A stretch of 23,914 nt of DNA from Pseudomonadota bacterium (GTDB taxonomy: Bacteria > Desulfobacterota > Desulfovibrionia > Desulfovibrionales > Desulfovibrionaceae): positions 1-23,914 of the forward strand of contig JAFABC010000019.1 in the NCBI GenBank assembly GCA_023426275.1, written 5' to 3'. Made by a program: the position numbers and the translations under genes. Positions within the stretch are counted from its first letter, which is position 1. The number at the start of each line of letters is the position of its first letter. Under the pieces are notes generated by a model. It worked only from the letters and a program-made list of their open reading frames with translations. It was not told the DNA's origin and made no database searches. Shown here in pieces: positions 14,499 through 21,199 of this stretch.

Positions 14499-16415
14499 GT
14501 GTTTGAAAATCCGTTTTTAGGTGATGATGTCGAGTTCATAAACAAAGAAACAACTGACAGTAGCGAAATGATTTCAAAATTCAGAATTCTTTCCGAGATA
14601 TTCTCCATTATTCCTTTGCATCTTGATTTGACAGATCCAGGAAAGTGCAAAAAACCAGTTGAAAAAGAATGGAATATTAGTTGTTGGAAAAAAAGCAGCT
14701 TTGAGTATGAAAAATATTTCGGTCGAAATGCAGGGATCGCATGTGGAACCGCCAGTAGGGTAATAGTTGTTGACATAGACGATCACCAAGAATTCGCCAA
14801 ATGGTGTGAGAAAGAAAATGTTGTAATTGACCGTATTCAAACATTTACCGTTAAATCTGGAGGAAAAAGCCTTCATTTGTATTTTAAATATCCAAATGAG
14901 CGTGGTGTTGTCTATGGGAATAAATCTATCTCTACTAGTGATAAACATACAATTTTCGATATTAAAGGGATGGGTGGCCAAGTTGTCGCGCCTGGATCTA
15001 TTCATCCAAATGGAAAGATGTATACAATCATGAAAAACTTGCCATTCGCAGAAGCGCCTGAATGCTTTTTGAAATTGGTGCGCCGGTATCCCTCTCAAAA
15101 CAAGATTCAAAGCCCAAAGGTAGAAGCGACTACTTCTCGGGCAACTCCTGAGCCGATGATGATAGATATTGAACAACTTAAGTTGCCTCGACATATAGTG
15201 GATAATGTTTTGACCGATCACCCTGTGGGGGAAAGGTCTGAGCATGAGATGTCAGTAATATGTAGCCTTGTGAAATTCGGGATTGGCGATGGACTCATTA
15301 CTTCGATTTTCGAAAATCCTAAATATCCCATAGGCGCGAAGTATCGAGAGGCGGGTGAGGGTAGAATTAAGCGGATGCAACAACAAATTGCCACAGCGAG
15401 GCAGTTAGTAAGTCAAACGCAAGCGGTTGAACAAGAGTACGATGCTATTTCGTTCGGCGAGATCATTTCGGAAGCGCCGAATTTGAAATTTGTTGTAGAT
15501 GGATTGTGGGCTGAAAACGATACAATGATGCTTTTTGGCAACGGTGGTGTCGGTAAGTCTTTGTTGGCATTGCAAATGGCCATCGCCCTTGCCGATCCGC
15601 CTGTTGATGGATTCTTAGGGAAGTTTGCGATCCCCAAAAAACGTAATATATTGATTATGCAATCAGAAGTTAGTAAAGCTGGTGTTTATGAGCGATCTCA
15701 AAAAATGTTCGCTGCCTGTAATTGTTCGCAATCTGTAAAAAATAATATTAGTTTTATCGCATATAAAAACAATATTATGCCTTCTGGTGATTTCAATGAC
15801 AATGATTTCATTTCGAAAATTTCTGAGCTTGTTCGTTCTGGAAAGCATGATGTTTTAATAATTGATCCATTGATTAGTTTTCACAACGAAGATGAGAATG
15901 CAAATACGCAAATGCGTAGAGTGCTCGATAAGATTAAGTCTCTTGGAGTAGAATCCAACACTTCTATTCTTATAGTCCATCATTCTGGAAAAGGCACTCA
16001 AGGCTCGAATTATTCCGGCGGGCGTGGAGCGAGCAGTATTGGAGATTGGGCGTCAAGTAGCGTAGAATTGAAGCGAAAAGGAAATGGCGATTCAACTAGC
16101 TTCGAACTAATACATCGCAAAGCGCGAGATTTTCAAGAATTTGGTGAGTTGAATTTGGAACGGACAACGAATTTGATTTTCAAATTAGTATCGACTCAGA
16201 GTAAAAGTTATGATTCGAAAGATTCGGCTGTCGTTCGAGCTGTTAAGGTGTTTAACGGTGTTCCGGTGACTCAGAGTGCTCTTGCGGATAAGGTTGTTGA
16301 ACAGCTATCTGAGGCATCTGAAAAGACCATTTCAAAGAATACTGCTATAAAGTGGATCAAGAGTGCAATCGAGAAAGGAATTGTCACTTTAGACCCTAGC
16401 AACAAATTACTGTAA
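14499..16415 (+). CDS. Prim-pol primase fused to RepA-like helicase
   Basis: The gene starts at GTG, with AGGAGA about 8 nt upstream. It encodes 638 residues. The N-terminal bifunctional primase-polymerase domain (about 38-195) shows VVDIDD (metal-binding D92 and D94), SGGKSLHLYF (H126) and DIKGMGGQVVAPGSIH (D154). A linker leads to a RecA-fold helicase of the RepA/AAA_25 type (about 325-560) with Walker A GNGGVGKS (347-354), Walker B VLIIDP (D456) and the LIVHHSGKG block (about 492-499). A short helix-turn-helix-like tail (ISKNTAIKWIKSAIEKG) ends the protein. It should prime and unwind DNA at the element's origin. A second, unrelated helicase (SF3 type) is encoded upstream, which is unusual. 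Confidence 0.92.
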   Translation: MFENPFLGDDVEFINKETTDSSEMISKFRILSEIFSIIPLHLDLTDPGKCKKPVEKEWNISCWKKSSFEYEKYFGRNAGIACGTASRVIVVDIDDHQEFAKWCEKENVVIDRIQTFTVKSGGKSLHLYFKYPNERGVVYGNKSISTSDKHTIFDIKGMGGQVVAPGSIHPNGKMYTIMKNLPFAEAPECFLKLVRRYPSQNKIQSPKVEATTSRATPEPMMIDIEQLKLPRHIVDNVLTDHPVGERSEHEMSVICSLVKFGIGDGLITSIFENPKYPIGAKYREAGEGRIKRMQQQIATARQLVSQTQAVEQEYDAISFGEIISEAPNLKFVVDGLWAENDTMMLFGNGGVGKSLLALQMAIALADPPVDGFLGKFAIPKKRNILIMQSEVSKAGVYERSQKMFAACNCSQSVKNNISFIAYKNNIMPSGDFNDNDFISKISELVRSGKHDVLIIDPLISFHNEDENANTQMRRVLDKIKSLGVESNTSILIVHHSGKGTQGSNYSGGRGASSIGDWASSSVELKRKGNGDSTSFELIHRKARDFQEFGELNLERTTNLIFKLVSTQSKSYDSKDSAVVRAVKVFNGVPVTQSALADKVVEQLSEASEKTISKNTAIKWIKSAIEKGIVTLDPSNKLL

Positions 16416-16466
16416 TTTTCTTAAAAATAGTAGCCTATTGTTTTTATTGTAAAAATATAATTTTGA

Positions 16467-16887
16467 TTTTGGATGGATTTGGATTGCTTTTGGATTATAA
16501 AAATAAATAATATTAGCATGTTATATTTTAAATCCAATCCAATCCTAAAAGCATTTCATTTGGTAACTATTTAAAATTATTAGTTATCCAAAATCCAAAA
16601 CGCTTAATATTTTTAGGGGGAAACTTGATGTTTCCCCCATTTGTAAAAATATAAGGCAAGATAAGCCCACCAGGACTGTGATTAAAGAATGTGTTCCGTT
16701 TGGATTTGGACATGTCAACCCATAAAATGGTTTTTTCAGAGTGTCCAATGAGCTCTTGGATTACAAGGCCCTGATAATGTTTGTTTGTCAGCGCTCATTT
16801 TTGAGTCGTGAATTGTTTCTTTGTGAAGTAGCGGATCAAATTTGTCTGCTTAATATATAGTTATAGACATGTTGGGTTTGGATTTCG
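16467..16887. repeat. AT-rich region with TTTGGATT iteron-like repeats, candidate origin
   Basis: Words built on TTTGGATT or its complement recur at 16467-16497 (three in a row), 16530-16552 (three, inverted), 16584-16603 (two, inverted), 16698-16711 (two) and 16874-16887. They lie in a roughly 1-kb AT-rich, gene-free stretch directly after the prim-pol/helicase gene. P4-type and iteron plasmids place such repeats at their replication origin next to the initiator gene. Copy spacing is irregular, so this is a candidate rather than a proven origin. Confidence 0.5.
16616..16638. terminator. Perfect hairpin within the AT-rich region
   Basis: GGGGGAAAC and GTTTCCCCC pair perfectly over 9 bp around TTGAT. 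It is preceded by TTTTTA and followed by ATTTGTAAAA, so on the minus strand TAAAAA follows the stem. It may end transcription from the prim-pol gene about 200 nt upstream. Confidence 0.6.
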
Positions 16888-17390
16888 AAGTAAGGGAAAA
16901 TATTTGTTCAATATTTTCAGAATTAAAAAATTTAAATAGAAATTAATAAGTATATTATTGAATATATTGAATTCAGAGTGAATTTTAATCAGGCAAATGC
17001 AGTAAATCATAAAACAGTGCTTTATGTCAAATTGACAGATTTCAAACATATTTAAATAGTTTTGCTAATATAGAGCGTAGAAGAAGGGCCATGGGTGCCT
17101 TGCATTAAGACGCTGGTTGAGAGCTGCTGAAAGTGCAGACGATGGATTTTAAAAATTCATCGCGATCAAAAAAATAAAACGACTGTTGATTAAAAATATT
17201 TATCGACCCATCGAATGGATGTTCTGCAGTGGTGTCAATGCAATATGAAGTAATTCAGTTGTATAAGGGACTGAGATCGATAAGTTGGCCTGCATTCACA
17301 AAAAATGTGAAGAAACCAAGGTGGCGCGCATAGTGAACGAGATTCATGGCAAATCGAAGTTTAATGGATCACCATTTCTGATGACTGAAA
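16888..17390. other. Gene-free AT-rich sequence
   Basis: No credible gene is present. A 62-codon minus-strand frame (16861-17049) has biased, AT-driven composition and no ribosome binding site. A sequence AATAGTTT-N7-ATAG near 17054-17072 loosely resembles the promoter-like skeleton found at 12203 but is not convincing. Confidence 0.35.
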
Positions 17391-17615
17391 ATGTCATTTG
17401 ACTATGTGTATGCGTTTAGGTGTTGGACAGCTTTTAAAAAACCAGGCTTGAGACCGAGGGAAATCCTCCTTGAAAGTCTTATGACAAAAACTTTTGGGAA
17501 AGTTAGTTTCTATGAGGATGGCGGAGTATCTGTAAGGGATACGGCAAGAGATGTAATGTTGGCAAATTATTTAATGGTTTTGAGAGAGTCTTTGCGGCTA
17601 CGAGAATTGGATTGA
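17391..17615 (+). CDS. Small hypothetical protein (74 aa)
   Basis: The frame opens at ATG 17391 without a clear ribosome binding site. The product has a mixed, protein-like composition (for example GLRPREILLESLMTKTFGKV and a C-terminal leucine-rich helix), so it may be a real small gene or a degraded end of one. No family recognised. Confidence 0.35.
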   Translation: MSFDYVYAFRCWTAFKKPGLRPREILLESLMTKTFGKVSFYEDGGVSVRDTARDVMLANYLMVLRESLRLRELD

Positions 17616-17715
17616 TGGATTTTGCCAAAAATTAAATGCAGATACTTTTCAACTATTTTAGATAATTACAAACACATCTCTTGCCTCAGCCGAATACGAG
17701 AAAATCGTCTGTTCG

Positions 17716-17860
17716 GTTGTGAAGGACGCTTGATCCGGCGACGAATCATTCGATCCTAAAGCCGCTTTCCTCCCTGGTGGTTTAAACCATCGGGGACGAC
17801 GGCGAGACTACGCGATTTTGCTGAGGACCGCGCCTTCGGGCATGGTCCTCTTTTTCGATC
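17716..17860 (+). ncRNA. Possible structured RNA ending in a terminator
   Basis: This GC-rich stretch is gene-free but highly structured. GGTGGTTTAAACCATC (17777-17792) is a near-perfect palindrome flanked by CCCT and GGGG. GAGGACC (17823-17829) pairs with GGTCCTC (17844-17850) around an inner GCC/GGC stem with a TTCG loop, followed by TTTTT. A terminator without an upstream gene suggests a small RNA or a leader. No known RNA family recognised. Confidence 0.4.
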
Positions 17861-18064
17861 AGAAATTGGACTTGACGCCGGCCCCATGGCCCCGCCCCGA
17901 TCCTGGCCCCGGCCGGCCCACAAAACCGGCCCTGTATCCTCCCCGCCCTGGGCCGTTTGGACCCCGCCCTATTGTTTGCCCTCCCCCGTGACCAAAACCC
18001 CCGGAAATCTGATTCTAGGGACAAAGCCTGTTTTCCACCGGGGCCACTCGCCGCCGTAACGGAC
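17861..18064. repeat. C-rich non-coding segment carrying copy B of the dispersed repeat
   Basis: A 21-nt word at 17937-17957 is identical to 2695-2715, and AAAGCCTGTTTTCC at 18023-18036 is identical to 2780-2793, at nearly the same spacing. Between the words the two copies have diverged. Like copy A, it precedes a small island gene. Confidence 0.6.
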
Positions 18065-18065
18065 A

Positions 18066-18085
18066 GCTTACGAGAGAAAGTAAGC
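18066..18085 (+). other. Small hairpin in the leader of the second HTH/AbrB-like gene
   Basis: GCTTAC and GTAAGC flank an 8-nt loop, about 70 nt before the ATG at 18159. It is a minor structure, possibly an operator. Confidence 0.3.
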
Positions 18086-18158
18086 AAGTAACACTACTTT
18101 TTGAAGTATCTTCGCACAAATACAGAAATTATCAATCAAACCAAACAAAGGAGCTTGT

Positions 18159-18536
18159 ATGAGCAAGAAGACTGATACTGCGACTGTGGAAGGCCAGGAA
18201 GGTTTCGACAAGAAGAAGATCGAGTCGAAGTACAATCCTTCACTCCTTCGCGAGTGCATCTTCAACGGCATGGACGCCTCGGAGATCATGGTCAAGATGG
18301 ATGTCAAGCATCGTCAGACCTTGAAGCAATACGTCTTGAAGCTGATGAGCGATGACAAGACCTATTACGAGGTCAAGGGCCTTTACCTCAAGAATTCGAG
18401 GAGGCCCAAGGTGAACAACAAGATGGAACTGAAGATCTATCTCAAGAGCCTTGACCTACAAGGGATGTCCATCGGCGAAGGAGACGAGTTTTCCATTCTG
18501 GTCGAAGATCAGAAGATCATTTTGACCAAGATCTAA
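18159..18536 (+). CDS. Small HTH plus AbrB-like DNA-binding protein, paralogue 2
   Basis: This 125-residue protein aligns from about residue 28 to the end with the leftward gene at 3996. It shares an HTH-like part (LLRECIFNGMDASEIMVKM, then RQTLKQYVLKL), a D-x-x-YYEVKG block, and a C-terminal beta segment with SIGEGDEFSILVED. It has an extra acidic/basic N-terminal tail of about 25 residues. AAAGGAGCTTGT precedes the ATG, similar to the site of paralogue 1. Codon use is more GC-rich than paralogue 1, so the pair diverged in different backgrounds. It is likely a transcription regulator. Confidence 0.78.
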   Translation: MSKKTDTATVEGQEGFDKKKIESKYNPSLLRECIFNGMDASEIMVKMDVKHRQTLKQYVLKLMSDDKTYYEVKGLYLKNSRRPKVNNKMELKIYLKSLDLQGMSIGEGDEFSILVEDQKIILTKI

Positions 18537-18551
18537 TGCGTTTGGACTTTA

Positions 18552-18583
18552 ACATAGTCATATCGCAAGATGTGACTATTTTT
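18552..18583 (+). terminator. Terminator after the second HTH/AbrB-like gene
   Basis: ATAGTCA pairs with TGACTAT across a 12-nt loop, and TTTTTCG follows. It lies about 17 nt after the stop codon. Confidence 0.65.
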
Positions 18584-18645
18584 CGATTCTTTCGCGCAAG
18601 ACAGAGAACTATACGCAACTTCATACAGAAATTACTCTTATAGCG

Positions 18646-18675
18646 AATGTACGTTTTGATGTAGAAACGTACATT
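18646..18675 (+). repeat. Perfect 11-bp inverted repeat upstream of the recombinase operon
   Basis: AATGTACGTTT (18646-18656) and AAACGTACATT (18665-18675) flank an 8-nt spacer. GGAGG begins at once after it and leads to the ATG at 18688. It may be an RNA hairpin controlling the ribosome binding site, an operator, or a recombination core for the nearby tyrosine recombinase. Confidence 0.65.
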
Positions 18676-18687
18676 GGAGGCCTTTAC

Positions 18688-18831
18688 ATGGCCTTCAGCA
18701 AGAAATTGAAGGTGTTATCCCCAAGAGCTTTGGAGCTCAAGGGGACAAGGCCAATTTTAATGCACGTTTCCGGCATGGTCGGAAGAAAAACAAGCATTGG
18801 AGGCAACGATGAAAGTCGAACCCATTATTGA
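18688..18831 (+). CDS. 47-codon leader peptide overlapping the recombinase gene
   Basis: The ATG has GGAGG at proper spacing just after the inverted repeat. The frame runs to a TGA at 18829-18831 and overlaps the recombinase start (18809). The peptide is basic with no recognised motif. Inside it, TCCCC-AA-GAGCT and AGCTC-AA-GGGGA (18718-18745) form a long imperfect hairpin. A regulatory leader is plausible. Confidence 0.45.
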   Translation: MAFSKKLKVLSPRALELKGTRPILMHVSGMVGRKTSIGGNDESRTHY

Positions 18832-19366
18832 CGTGAAGAGCATCAAAAGCATCAAGAAGATTCTTTCTGATAATCTTCGCGACAAGCTGCTCTTCATCAT
18901 GGGCATCAATTCTGGACTGCGTGTCCAAGACTTGCTTGCCCTCAAGGTTGGCGATGTTCGGGAATCCAAGGTCGGCGACCGTGTGATCTTACGCGAAAAG
19001 AAAACCGGCAAGGAGAACGTGTTCATTATGAACAAGGAGATCAAGCTGGCGCTTGATGACTACCTCACCGAGTTCGGATCGGGGGACGACCATTTTCTGT
19101 TCAAGAGTCGTAAAGGCCGGAACTATCCACTTACGACCTTCGCCGTCACCAAATATGTCAAGCGTTGGGCTGAGGCTGTTAATCTTAAGGGTAATTACGG
19201 CGCTCATACTCTTCGCAAAACATGGTGTTACCACCAGCGAAAGACTTTTGGCGTTTCCTGGGAGGTGTTGGCAAAACGTCTGAATCATTCCAGTCCGTCG
19301 ATCACACGTCGTTATCTTGGCATTCAGGAGGAAGAAGTCGAAGAAATATTGCTGCATGTAATCTAA
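18809..19366 (+). CDS. Catalytic-domain-only tyrosine recombinase (185 aa)
   Basis: The catalytic residues of the family are R38 (SGLRVQDLL), H133 and R136 (HTLRKTW), H160 (LNHSSP) and Y169 (RRYLGI), with K65 in the expected beta hairpin. The N-terminal SAM-like DNA-binding domain of Xer and phage integrases is missing, as in short FimB/FimE-like invertases and resolvase-type enzymes. The open frame begins at TTG 18797, but ATG 18809 has GGAGG 5 nt upstream. It could resolve multimers, invert a segment or excise a cassette; the inverted repeat at 18646 is a possible site. It is distinct from the full-length integrase at 19769. Confidence 0.88.
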   Translation: MKVEPIIDVKSIKSIKKILSDNLRDKLLFIMGINSGLRVQDLLALKVGDVRESKVGDRVILREKKTGKENVFIMNKEIKLALDDYLTEFGSGDDHFLFKSRKGRNYPLTTFAVTKYVKRWAEAVNLKGNYGAHTLRKTWCYHQRKTFGVSWEVLAKRLNHSSPSITRRYLGIQEEEVEEILLHVI

Positions 19367-19372
19367 CCATCA

Positions 19373-19394
19373 GGGGCCTTCTCGGCCCCTTTTC
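19373..19394 (+). terminator. Terminator after the small recombinase gene
   Basis: GGGGCC and GGCCCC pair around a short loop and are followed by TTTTCTT, just downstream of the stop at 19366. Confidence 0.75.
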
Positions 19395-19473
19395 TTGACG
19401 GTATAGTTTGTGCCTAATGATTTTGATTGCGTTTATTTTGGCATTTTCATCCGGATATGAAATAAATTTTTCT

Positions 19474-19497
19474 GTGATTAGGCAATGAAATAATCAC
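19474..19497. promoter_or_regulatory. Inverted repeat upstream of the excisionase-like gene, possible operator
   Basis: GTGATTA and TAATCAC are separated by 10 nt and lie about 45 nt before the ATG at 19540. The placement suits an operator for a regulator of integrase expression. Confidence 0.35.
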
Positions 19498-19539
19498 TGT
19501 GTGTTTTCTTTTTCACGAGGTTGGTAATGGACGGAGGAG

Positions 19540-19767
19540 ATGGCTAACGGCCTTGGGCCGTTTTATGATTTGGAACGTGCTGCGGAGTATTGTGGTTACA
19601 GTGCTTCGTATTTCGCAAAAATAATAAGAAGTAAAAATATTAAGCGATATGGGCCGTCTCAATCACGTTTCGCCCGTGCAGATTTAGATCGGTTTATGGC
19701 TGCTCCTGATAGCTATTCGTCAACGTCTGGAACAAAACCCAGAACACCTATCGAGTTAGAGGTTTAA
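19540..19767 (+). CDS. Excisionase-like small HTH protein (75 aa)
   Basis: The core FYDLERAAEYCGYSASYFAKIIRSKNIKRYG (residues 8-38) is a MerR/HTH_17-like winged helix as found in phage and island excisionases. It ends with SRFARADLDRFMAA, the usual tail strand. It sits 1 nt before the integrase gene, the standard xis-int arrangement. GGAGG lies only about 2 nt before the ATG, so spacing is unusually short. It probably bends att DNA to drive excision or regulates the integrase. Confidence 0.75.
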   Translation: MANGLGPFYDLERAAEYCGYSASYFAKIIRSKNIKRYGPSQSRFARADLDRFMAAPDSYSSTSGTKPRTPIELEV

Positions 19768-19768
19768 T

Positions 19769-20812
19769 ATGTCGGTTCACATGCGAAAAAATAACGGAAC
19801 CTTCTACGTCGCCTATCGGAACGCCGAGGGCAAGCAGACGACCAAGACCTTTGGTAAGGACCGGGAAGGGCGCAGGGCGGCCCAGAAATTTGATAAGCAG
19901 GTCAAAGACCACAAACCAGTGGTGCCGAGCACCCCAGAGGCCATCTCCGAAGAGGTGGCCGTCGCCGGCAAGATTTTTCTCGACCAGCTGGCCCAGATGT
20001 ACATCAACTCCCGGAAGGTCGAGGGGACGTCGATCCGCACCCTGAACGAGATCAAATCGTTCTTGAAGCGGCACCTCATCCCCGTCTTCGCCCAGCGCCC
20101 GGTCGAGGAGATCAAGTATGATGAAATCGTAATAATTGTGGCCAAGGCCTACGAGAAGCGCTCTCCGGTGACACGAGGACGGTATCTGTCCTATTTGAAA
20201 ACCGTTTTTAAATTCGGAGTGGAGCACGACCTCATCGAGAAGAACCCGCTGCGCCAGTGGCATAAGCCCAGGGAGAAGCCCCGGGATACGAAGCTCACGG
20301 TCGATGATCTCCAGCAGATCAAGGCCGCAGCCGAACCCCATTTGGCCTGGGCCATCGAGGTTGCCTGGAACCTCGGGGTGCGGACCGGGCCATCGGAACT
20401 GCTTGCCCTGACCTGGGACGACATTAGCTGGGCCGACAAGACCATCAACGTTTTCGCGACCAAGACCAACACGAGGCGGACCGTCCCGCTCTCCGACGAG
20501 TTTCTGGCGCGCCTCCAGGAGAAGAAGGCCACGGCGCAGTGCGATCGCATCGTGGAGTATCACGGACGGCCGGTGAAGCAGATCAGCCGGGCCATGAGGA
20601 CGGCATGCCGGCGGGCCGGGATCACCTATCCCGTAGTGCTGTACGACGTCCGGCACCTCTTCGCCACGACCCTCCTGAACGAGGGAGGGGACCTCTCGGC
20701 GGTGAGCAAGCTTATGGGCCACTCGTCGATCCAGATGACCGCCAACAACTATTACCACCTGCTCGGCGACGAGAAGCGCCGAACCATAGCTCGGTTACCT
20801 CGGCTGGAATAG
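19769..20812 (+). CDS. int: Full-length tyrosine integrase of the island
   Basis: This 347-residue protein has an N-terminal arm-binding-like beta domain (about 1-45), a SAM-like core-binding domain (about 65-160) and the catalytic domain (about 170-347). Catalytic residues are R205 (GVRTGPSELL), K232, R295, H318 (LMGHSS) and Y328 or Y329. The usual HxxR histidine is tyrosine here (YDVRH, Y292). The gene is GC-rich like the host flank. It runs toward tRNA-Pro, about 260 nt away, and follows an excisionase-like gene, so it most likely integrates the island into the tRNA 3' end. Confidence 0.93.
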   Translation: MSVHMRKNNGTFYVAYRNAEGKQTTKTFGKDREGRRAAQKFDKQVKDHKPVVPSTPEAISEEVAVAGKIFLDQLAQMYINSRKVEGTSIRTLNEIKSFLKRHLIPVFAQRPVEEIKYDEIVIIVAKAYEKRSPVTRGRYLSYLKTVFKFGVEHDLIEKNPLRQWHKPREKPRDTKLTVDDLQQIKAAAEPHLAWAIEVAWNLGVRTGPSELLALTWDDISWADKTINVFATKTNTRRTVPLSDEFLARLQEKKATAQCDRIVEYHGRPVKQISRAMRTACRRAGITYPVVLYDVRHLFATTLLNEGGDLSAVSKLMGHSSIQMTANNYYHLLGDEKRRTIARLPRLE

Positions 20813-20838
20813 CCGGGCCAGCGCGTCGATTGCTTATT

Positions 20839-20868
20839 GGGCATCCCAGAGGGGATGCCCTTTTTTTT
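20839..20868 (+). terminator. Strong terminator after the integrase gene
   Basis: GGGCATCCC and GGGATGCCC pair perfectly around AGAG, followed by eight T residues. Confidence 0.9.
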
Positions 20869-20959
20869 GCGCAGGACGCCTCTGTTGGCCGCTCCCCTGG
20901 ATTGTCCCATGTGGGACAGCCCGCAGCCTGCCCGTTTGTGGGCCGCATCCTGCCCGAAT

Positions 20960-21022
20960 GTTATCCAAAATTCTCTCGTTATCCTGTAGGGTTGGCCGAG
21001 AGGTTATCCAACCCGGTTATCC
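20960..21022 (+). repeat. Four GTTATCC direct repeats, candidate integrase arm sites
   Basis: GTTATCC occurs at 20960-20966, 20978-20984, 21003-21009 and 21016-21022, all in one orientation and three followed by AA. They lie between the integrase gene and the tRNA 3' end, where attachment sites of tyrosine integrases carry arm-type binding repeats. The function is inferred from position. Confidence 0.5.
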
Positions 21023-21029
21023 AAAAGTT

Positions 21030-21062
21030 AAAGGGGATAGGTCGAACACGGCCTATCCCCTT
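21030..21062 (-). terminator. Terminator of the tRNA-Pro gene
   Basis: AAGGGGATAGG and CCTATCCCCTT pair perfectly over 11 bp around a 10-nt loop, about 10 nt beyond the tRNA 3' end. On the minus strand TAACTTTT follows. Confidence 0.75.
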
Positions 21063-21071
21063 GAAATCTAT

Positions 21072-21148
21072 TGGTCGGGGCGAGGTGATTTGAACACCCG
21101 GCATCCTGCTCCCAAAGCAGGCGCGCTACCAGTCTGCGCCACGCCCCG
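21072..21148 (-). tRNA. tRNA-Pro(TGG), probable island attachment site
   Basis: The minus strand folds as a 77-nt tRNA. Acceptor arm CGGGGCG pairs with CGCCCCG, CCA is encoded, the T loop contains TTCAAAT, and anticodon arm CCTGC-TTTGGGA-GCAGG gives anticodon TGG at 21112-21114. Its 3' end faces the integrase gene. Tyrosine integrases commonly use tRNA 3' ends as attB. I searched by eye for a second copy of the 3' end in the window and found none. Confidence 0.95.
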
Positions 21149-21199
21149 AAACGGAGGCGATTTGGTTACTGCAAGTTCGTTTCCATGGCAAGCCCCTCC

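Noticed and set aside
16467..16887. CRISPR array
   Set aside because: The repeats are short, irregularly spaced and in both orientations, and no cas gene is nearby; iteron-like repeats are a better reading.
16861..17049. 62-codon minus-strand frame in the AT-rich gap
   Set aside because: Composition (Ile, Asn, Phe, Leu) is that of random AT-rich DNA, and no start signal is present.
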